A DNA stretch of 64,000 bases, from positions 2,108,001 to 2,172,000 of the forward strand of contig NC_016457.1 in the NCBI RefSeq assembly GCF_000226115.1. The letters run 5' to 3'. Each line of letters begins with the position of its first letter. Positions within the stretch are counted from its first letter, which is position 1. The position numbers were made by a program, and so were the translations under genes. The stretch comes from Thermothielavioides terrestris NRRL 8126 (Eukaryota > Ascomycota > Sordariomycetes > Sordariales > Chaetomiaceae). The notes under the pieces are model-generated. The model was not told the DNA's origin, searched no databases, and saw nothing but the letters and a program-made list of their open reading frames with translations. Shown in pieces: positions 58,250-64,000 of the stretch.

Positions 58250-61200
58250 CCTCTCTACAATAGAACGAGGCTAGCCTATCTACTTCTAGCTAGACGTTAT
58301 CTAGCTTAAAGAATTTCTTTATACAGTTTAGAGGATATAGCATCTAGATAGGTATATTATTTAGGGTCTCTAGGAAGTAAGTATCTTAGTCTTTAATTAT
58401 CTAAATATAGAATAGGCCGAACTAGCAGTACTCTAGCTTTTAAACTAAGCTTATATCTAGTTGGTATATATTGTTATAGACAAGGACAAGATTATCGATA
58501 GATATAACTATATTTTTAGAGTAAAATTTACGTTTATAGGCCTTATTACGGTATTCGGCTATCTTTTTATAGGCTATAGTAACTTATTCAATAGCAATCT
58601 TATAATTATACTCTACTTCCTAGAGGATATAGATATAGAGGGCAATAAGCTTTATATAGACTTTTATAGGATCTTCTTCCTCTAACTAGGCGTAGATAGA
58701 GTCCTAGGCAAGAATTTACTATATAGGAACATTAAACTCAATTAGACTAATAGGCTTATAATTATAGGCAAGAAAGAAGGGAGATATTCTATAAGAGCCT
58801 TTAACGGTTATACAATCTATATATAAGATATATAGAAGGAGCTCCCTCTACTTCTTTCCTATAATATCAATTATCTTTATAAACGAAGTAGCAATTAGGA
58901 TATAGCTAGCCTCATTTATATCGTTTATATACAAATTGTATAGCGAGATAATGACTCTCTTAATACCTAGCTTATAAAGGATCTCCTTGACTTCGCCTTT
59001 GAACTTAGAGCCTTTATCGACAACTACAACTATAGGGTAACCCTAGCGACAAAGGATATATCGCGAAATGAAGGACTTAACAGACTTAGAGGACTTGTTT
59101 AATAGGATCTTAGCCTTAATATATTCTATAAGATCGTTATAAGCCTCGACGAGGAAATACTTCTTCTCCCTATAGCTAGACGGTATATATTAGATATCGA
59201 GGTGCTATTTAGTAAAAGGAAAAGACGAAGACGTTGTCTAACCTACCGCTTCCTTAAACCTCTAAGCATTGTACGCTTAATATAGGGTATAAGCCTAAAT
59301 CTAGTTCGCTATATCCTTGTATATACTACGCTAGTAGTAGTAGTTCGTTACTTATTAGTATATTAGCTCCCTTTTATAATAGCTAACCTTATTGTAACAC
59401 TAGTTGAAAATTAAACGTCTCTCCTTAAGGGTATTAATAATATACCTATAACACTATATATAATTTGTACTTTGGAGGAAAAGGTAACGATCTTCGACAA
59501 AGTACTTTAACGCTTCTCTTTTAAGCTAACGTCGCTTCTAGTATAGACTATAGCTAGGTAAAGCTTCTATCGTCGATAGGAAGTAGACAATATCCTAGGA
59601 ACACTAGGAGTAACTATCTTAAAGGCGGACAGGTTCTAGCTTCCCCTCTAGATATAAAGTCTCTTCGCCTATATAGTTGATAAAGATTTAGATGTCGACC
59701 TAGTCGTCGATATCCTCCTTCAACTCCTTCTCTATATAGTCAGAGGGCCTAGGCGGCTTATAGAACAATACGTTGGCTATATCGTTTTTAGGACCTAGGA
59801 TATACTTGACTTCGAAGTCGAATAGGTAGATCTAAGCAATCTAGTGTATTATAAAAGTACCTAGAATATTGCTTATAGTACTATTAAGCTAATAGACTAG
59901 AACTAGAGCATTGGTCTCTATAGTAAAATGTATACTAAAGAAGTAGCGGTGAAAGCGCTTTAAGAGGAAGAGTAGCCCCCTTAGCTCCCTCTTTATAGCA
60001 TTATACTACTTCTCTACCTTTGACTAGATACTGCTTTCGAACCTATATAGGTGTCTCTTACTATTAGGACCGACCTACTTAAGTATACCTCCCTAGCTAA
60101 GGATACTAGTATCGTAAACTAGGAAGATTATACTATACTATAGATTGCTATAGACGAAGGTCGTAAAGACTAGAGCAATAGTGATTTTCTCCTTTAGCTT
60201 ATCTATCGCCTTCTATTTAGTAGGCCCCTAAGTCTACTCAACGTCTTTCTTTATTAGGGCGTAAAGAGGAATTATAATAATTGTAAAGCCTTTAATCTAG
60301 ATCTAGTAGTATCTAATTATTCTAATAAAGATATATACCTCCTTAATGTTAGAATAGGTCTTCTACTCTTTTATCTTAATTACTTTCGCTTCCTTAGGAA
60401 GGTGTCTATTAGATATATAAAGATAATTAAATAGGACCGCTTTTGGCTATACCTATTTCGACTTTACTATAATAATAGTTATACTTACTAGCTCTGTATT
60501 TAGCAATATTGTATCGATGTTCTTAAGATACTTAACAATAAATTTATAACGTCCCCCTCTATCTAGATAGCTATTATAATTAGATCAAGGACCTTTTACT
60601 ATAATATCGTCTAGGTAGACTCGATAGACATTTAGAATAAGGTTACTAAAGATCGTCGTTATAGCTCTCTAGAACTAGGCAATGGAATTTATATCTCTTA
60701 TTAGCAGTGTATATATATAGAAGAGACTGATTAGCGTCGAAAAGGTTGTTAAATCGTAGCTCTATTTATCGAGATTAACCTAATTATAACTAAAGAAGAG
60801 ATCTAGGAGAGACATTAGCTTATAGCTACTAAAGTCTTTATTAAATTCCTCTATAGTAGGCGAGATAAAAGTGTTATAGATCGTTATAGCATTAGCCTTT
60901 TAAATATCATTAATAAGCTATAATCTACTATCCTTCTTAAGAACGAGGAACTAGTTATTACAGTAGCTTATATAGCTATACTCGATAATCCTATATATCT
61001 ACTTCTCTCTAAGTAGATCAATGACCTTCTATATTAGTAGCTTTAGAATTAGAATAGACTTGCTTTACTAAGCCTTATATAGGATAGTCTTAATATACTA
61101 AGGCGGGACAATATCTTTATAGATACGTCTATACTTAGTGAAATCCTATATAAGTATAGCTTCCTAGTTTTATAAAATCTTAGTAAACATCTTCTTTTCT

Positions 61201-63000
61201 AACTTATTAAAGAAACTATCTATAGTAGTGAGTATCGTTTAAAAGCGCTCCTCGGTAAGCTTTAAGCTTAGTTTAAGATCTAAGAAACAAAGGACTATAA
61301 GATCGTCCTATTCCTTTTTAAACTATATCTTTGCCTTAGCCTTTATAAGCTACTTCTCTTATTATAATAGGTCTCCCTTTAGTATAGAGCTATCTAATAG
61401 TGCTAAATCGACTAGTTGAACCTTGTTTACAATATTCTTCTAGAGTATAAATGTCTTTAAAGTATATCTAACTTTACGTTTAAACTCCTACCTTAGTCTC
61501 TAATTAGAAAAGGGGTTTCCGATTAAAGTCCCCCTCTTCCCTTTTGAATAGGATAACAATTCGATCTTCGTCTATCTAAATAGAGAAGATAAAGAATAAG
61601 AATATATAATGTGAAAAAGAGTATTAAGGAGTAGTATATAAGACTTCTATAAAATAAAATGAAAAACTGCTTTACCTATATTATTGTTAAAGAAACTAAG
61701 GGTAGTCTCATCTTCCTTTATCTCTATTTAGTTAAAGATTCTTTTAGGACTCTTCGTCAATCTCTAGAATTGCTTTTAAACGGCTAGTTACATTAGAGAT
61801 AGTAGGCGATTCTACTAGGCAATCTTCTTAAAGACGATATACGTCTAGACTATCTTTCCCTTTATAAGTAGATTAGTAGTAATTAGGTTGCTATTATAGT
61901 AATCAAAGGTTAGAGTAGTATCCTTGACGAACAATATACTAAGGATTGCTTTATATTTGCTAGCGATGTCCTTAGTTATAAAGAAGTGAAGGTTAATACC
62001 AACTCTACTTAGGTAAAGAGTGACCTAGGTCTTTCCGAGGAACAGTGCTAAGCTATAAAGACCTTTCGAAACGACCTTAGTAGGCTAATATAGTAGTATA
62101 TACTTCTTAACAACGTTTATCGAGATATAGTTATACTCTAAACTAAAGTCGATTAAGGCGAGATACTTGTTATAATAACCTTTCTCGAACTAGATATATA
62201 GAGTAGAAAGCGACTATACTCTTATTATTATACCGAGTTCTATATGCTATAAGACCGAAAGCGTCGAGATAGACTTCTATAGTAGAGTACAAATATAATC
62301 GTTAACATCTCTAAGCAGACCTTTACAAATCTAACGCTCTTAGAGGCTTCCTATATAGATGCCCTATACACTATCTTTAGTAACTCTGAAGATCGTTGGA
62401 ACTGTCTTAGTCTAACTAGAGCGAGGACTATTAAATATATTTATATTAGTGTATAGAGCCTATATATAGACCCCTATATCTTTTAGTATAGTAGCTAGTC
62501 TATTAGGCTTAGGAATACTAGACCCTTTGTAGTCGATAACCTCGATATTAGTAGAAATGCCCTATAGGTATATAATTAGAGTATCCTTATACTTAGGCGA
62601 GATATAGACTAAGTCGTTAAGGGTTAGACCGGTTTTCGCCTTTATTATAGTATAGATCGTATCCTTTATATATAGAGGCAATATAGCAACCTTTGGCATA
62701 GGTAGCTTAGACTATAGCTCCTCTTTCTTTATATAATTCGCTATAGCTAGGTTCTTAAGGATAGTTATATAAGGAGGCTCCACTAAAGGTATAAAAGTAC
62801 TGTCTATCTAGATGTTGTCTTCCCTTTTATCCTTAGCGAACTAACGCTTAGTAGGTAGTATACCTTGAAGTATAGTCTCTACTTCCTTGTCCACTTCCTC
62901 TTTAGCTTCCCTCTTAGTCTAGTTAAAGAGAGGAAAGGGTAGTCGATAGAATTCGTTAGCCTTTAGTATAGGCTATAGGATAACCTTCTAAGTTAAGATA
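58250..63000 (-). pseudogene. second Ty3/gypsy pol relic
   Basis: Read on the minus strand: protease-like region near 62,900-62,000; RT from about 61,300 with YLDD intact at 60,606-60,617; RNase H and connecting region to about 59,700; integrase with VVDKGSKFKGEVKE (Asp codon 59,016-59,018) and an E in INEAS; and, at the C-terminal end, LVLVYNN with ETL segments down to about 58,260. Stops at Gln and Trp positions are frequent. The plus-strand open frame at 58,461-58,685 is a shadow of this relic. It differs from the first gypsy element in RT and integrase sequence, so it is another family or lineage. Confidence 0.7.
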
Positions 63001-63199
63001 CAACCTCCTTCTAATAGAACTATATAAAACGACAACTAATTAGACACTATATAATAGAAGGCGAAGGTGAGTTTAGGCTCCCCTTTATATATAAGACGAT
63101 TGATCATCGTCTAGATGGTTATAGGCTCCTAATATAGCTTAGGCTATTAGAGGTAGTACTTATTTAGTACTAGGGATATATCTAGCTTGAATAGACGAC

Positions 63200-64000
63200 T
63201 ATTTAAGCGCTTATATTTACAATAGTATACCTAGTATATAGGGTAGCTATTATACTATAGGCAATAGGCTATATATACTAGGACAAGCTAACTGATCTTG
63301 CTAACCTCTTATATATTGTCGATATCTACTTTTATAAGGGTAATCGTCTTAGCTAGTATATAGCCCTTCTTACTCCTATCGCTAAGGCAATAGTCTATAC
63401 TTTTGTAATATATTAGACCTATAGCTATAGCTTTTATAGCTTCTATATACTTGAGGACTATATAGTTAGAGTTACTACAATAGTAGCAATAGCTAGAGCT
63501 TATAGGTCTACTATAGCTAGGAGGACGACTATCAATATATAGGCTAGTGACAAAGCTAACACGTCTCTTCTATAAGTGGCTCTACTACTAGAAATATATC
63601 TAGAGAACCTCGATCTCATTAGGAGTAGGATCGATTCTATATAAATAAAGGGCCTTAATCTTCTATTTAAACTGCTTAGCGATCTTTTACTTTTAGATAT
63701 ATAGACGTTAGAGCTAATTAGCTAGATTATTAATATCGTTGGGTATAGATATAAGAGCTTTCTTCGGTTCCTCCTCTTTCTACTCCTATAGCTTAGGAGC
63801 CGTCTTGATAGTAGGTATAGCTGGAAGCAAGTAGTACTTCTATAGATCGATCTTATATTCGTAGGTCTTAAGAAAGAGGTCTCCTACGTTAAGACCCTTC
63901 TAAAGAGTATCTTGAACGAACTCGAGGAAGTCTACCTACTTCGTAGTATAGATAGAGTCCTTGTTGTCCTTCTTTAAGGTATACTAGTAGTCCTTAAAAG
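63200..64000 (-). pseudogene. gag relic of the minus-strand gypsy element (partial)
   Basis: A zinc-knuckle-like segment CYYCSNSNYIVLKY at 63,447-63,488 has the spacing C-x2-C-x4-H-x4-C with His and last Cys changed to Tyr, as RIP would do. Upstream residues, reading towards and past position 64,000, fit a Gag nucleocapsid with Lys/Pro-rich segments. The element continues past the right edge. Confidence 0.55.

Larger units (their letters stand above)
44400..64000. other. RIP-mutated, AT-rich transposon block (continues past right edge)
   Basis: Composition changes sharply at about 44,400 and stays AT-rich to the end. TpA is extreme: in the 60 bases 46,201-46,260 I counted 14 TpA against 1 CpA and 2 TpG; by contrast 29,161-29,220 in rvt has 0 TpA, 3 CpA and 2 TpG. 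Stop codons TAA and TAG sit where homology expects Gln or Trp. This is the signature of repeat-induced point mutation, the pre-meiotic C-to-T mutator of duplicated DNA in filamentous ascomycetes. No undamaged gene was seen in the block. It may be dispersed heterochromatin, pericentromeric or subtelomeric; the window cannot tell. Confidence 0.9.

Noticed and set aside
58461..58685. Plus-strand open frame of 74 codons
   Set aside because: Antisense of the C-terminal part of the minus-strand gypsy pol relic.
44400..64000. CRISPR or bacterial-type systems
   Set aside because: Fungal splicing signals and RIP patterns explain the window; no spacer-repeat array with regular spacing is seen.

Overview
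The window is nuclear DNA of a filamentous ascomycete. Genes are compact and GC-rich, most carry zero to three short introns (GT...AG, often with a CTGAC-type branch site), and the protein set is typical of Pezizomycotina. A block mutated in the style of repeat-induced point mutation (RIP) fills the right third. The overall look suggests Sordariomycetes, perhaps Sordariales; the species cannot be fixed from the sequence alone.

Region 1 (1 to about 44,400) is normal gene-bearing DNA. From left to right: the N-terminal two thirds of Tra1 (-); a broken AA11-type LPMO (-); a gamma-glutamylcyclotransferase-like protein with an 8-nt microexon (-); an IMPACT/Yih1 homologue (+); a CASTOR/GATS-type ACT protein (-); a METTL25-type methyltransferase-like protein (-); mitochondrial ribosomal protein uS13m (+); a membrane-anchored M19 dipeptidase (-); an F-BAR/DEP/RhoGAP protein (+); an intact single-exon domesticated reverse transcriptase of the rvt class (+); a MARVEL-type membrane protein (+); Nop16 (-); and a Zn2Cys6 transcription factor (-). 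Between about 39.6 and 44.4 kb there are no recognisable genes, but there is a clean 476-bp Mutator-type MITE with 9-bp target duplications.

Region 2 (about 44,400 to 64,000) is a transposon graveyard. TpA is greatly over-represented, CpA and TpG are scarce, and open frames are broken by TAA/TAG at former Gln and Trp codons. Recognisable relics are a tandem repeat, a MULE transposase (+), a Ty3/gypsy element (+, truncated inside integrase), an element with a Ulp1-like (C48) peptidase relic (-) facing an unknown relic (+), and a second Ty3/gypsy element (-) that runs off the right edge.

There is no obvious operon-like pathway. Several genes touch amino-acid or nutrient signalling: Tra1 as a Gcn4 coactivator subunit, Yih1/IMPACT as a Gcn2 regulator, and a CASTOR-type ACT protein convergent with it; rvt genes are reported to respond to starvation or translation stress. 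The most exciting single gene is rvt, a reverse transcriptase kept as a host gene about 14 kb from retroelements that the genome has mutated to death.
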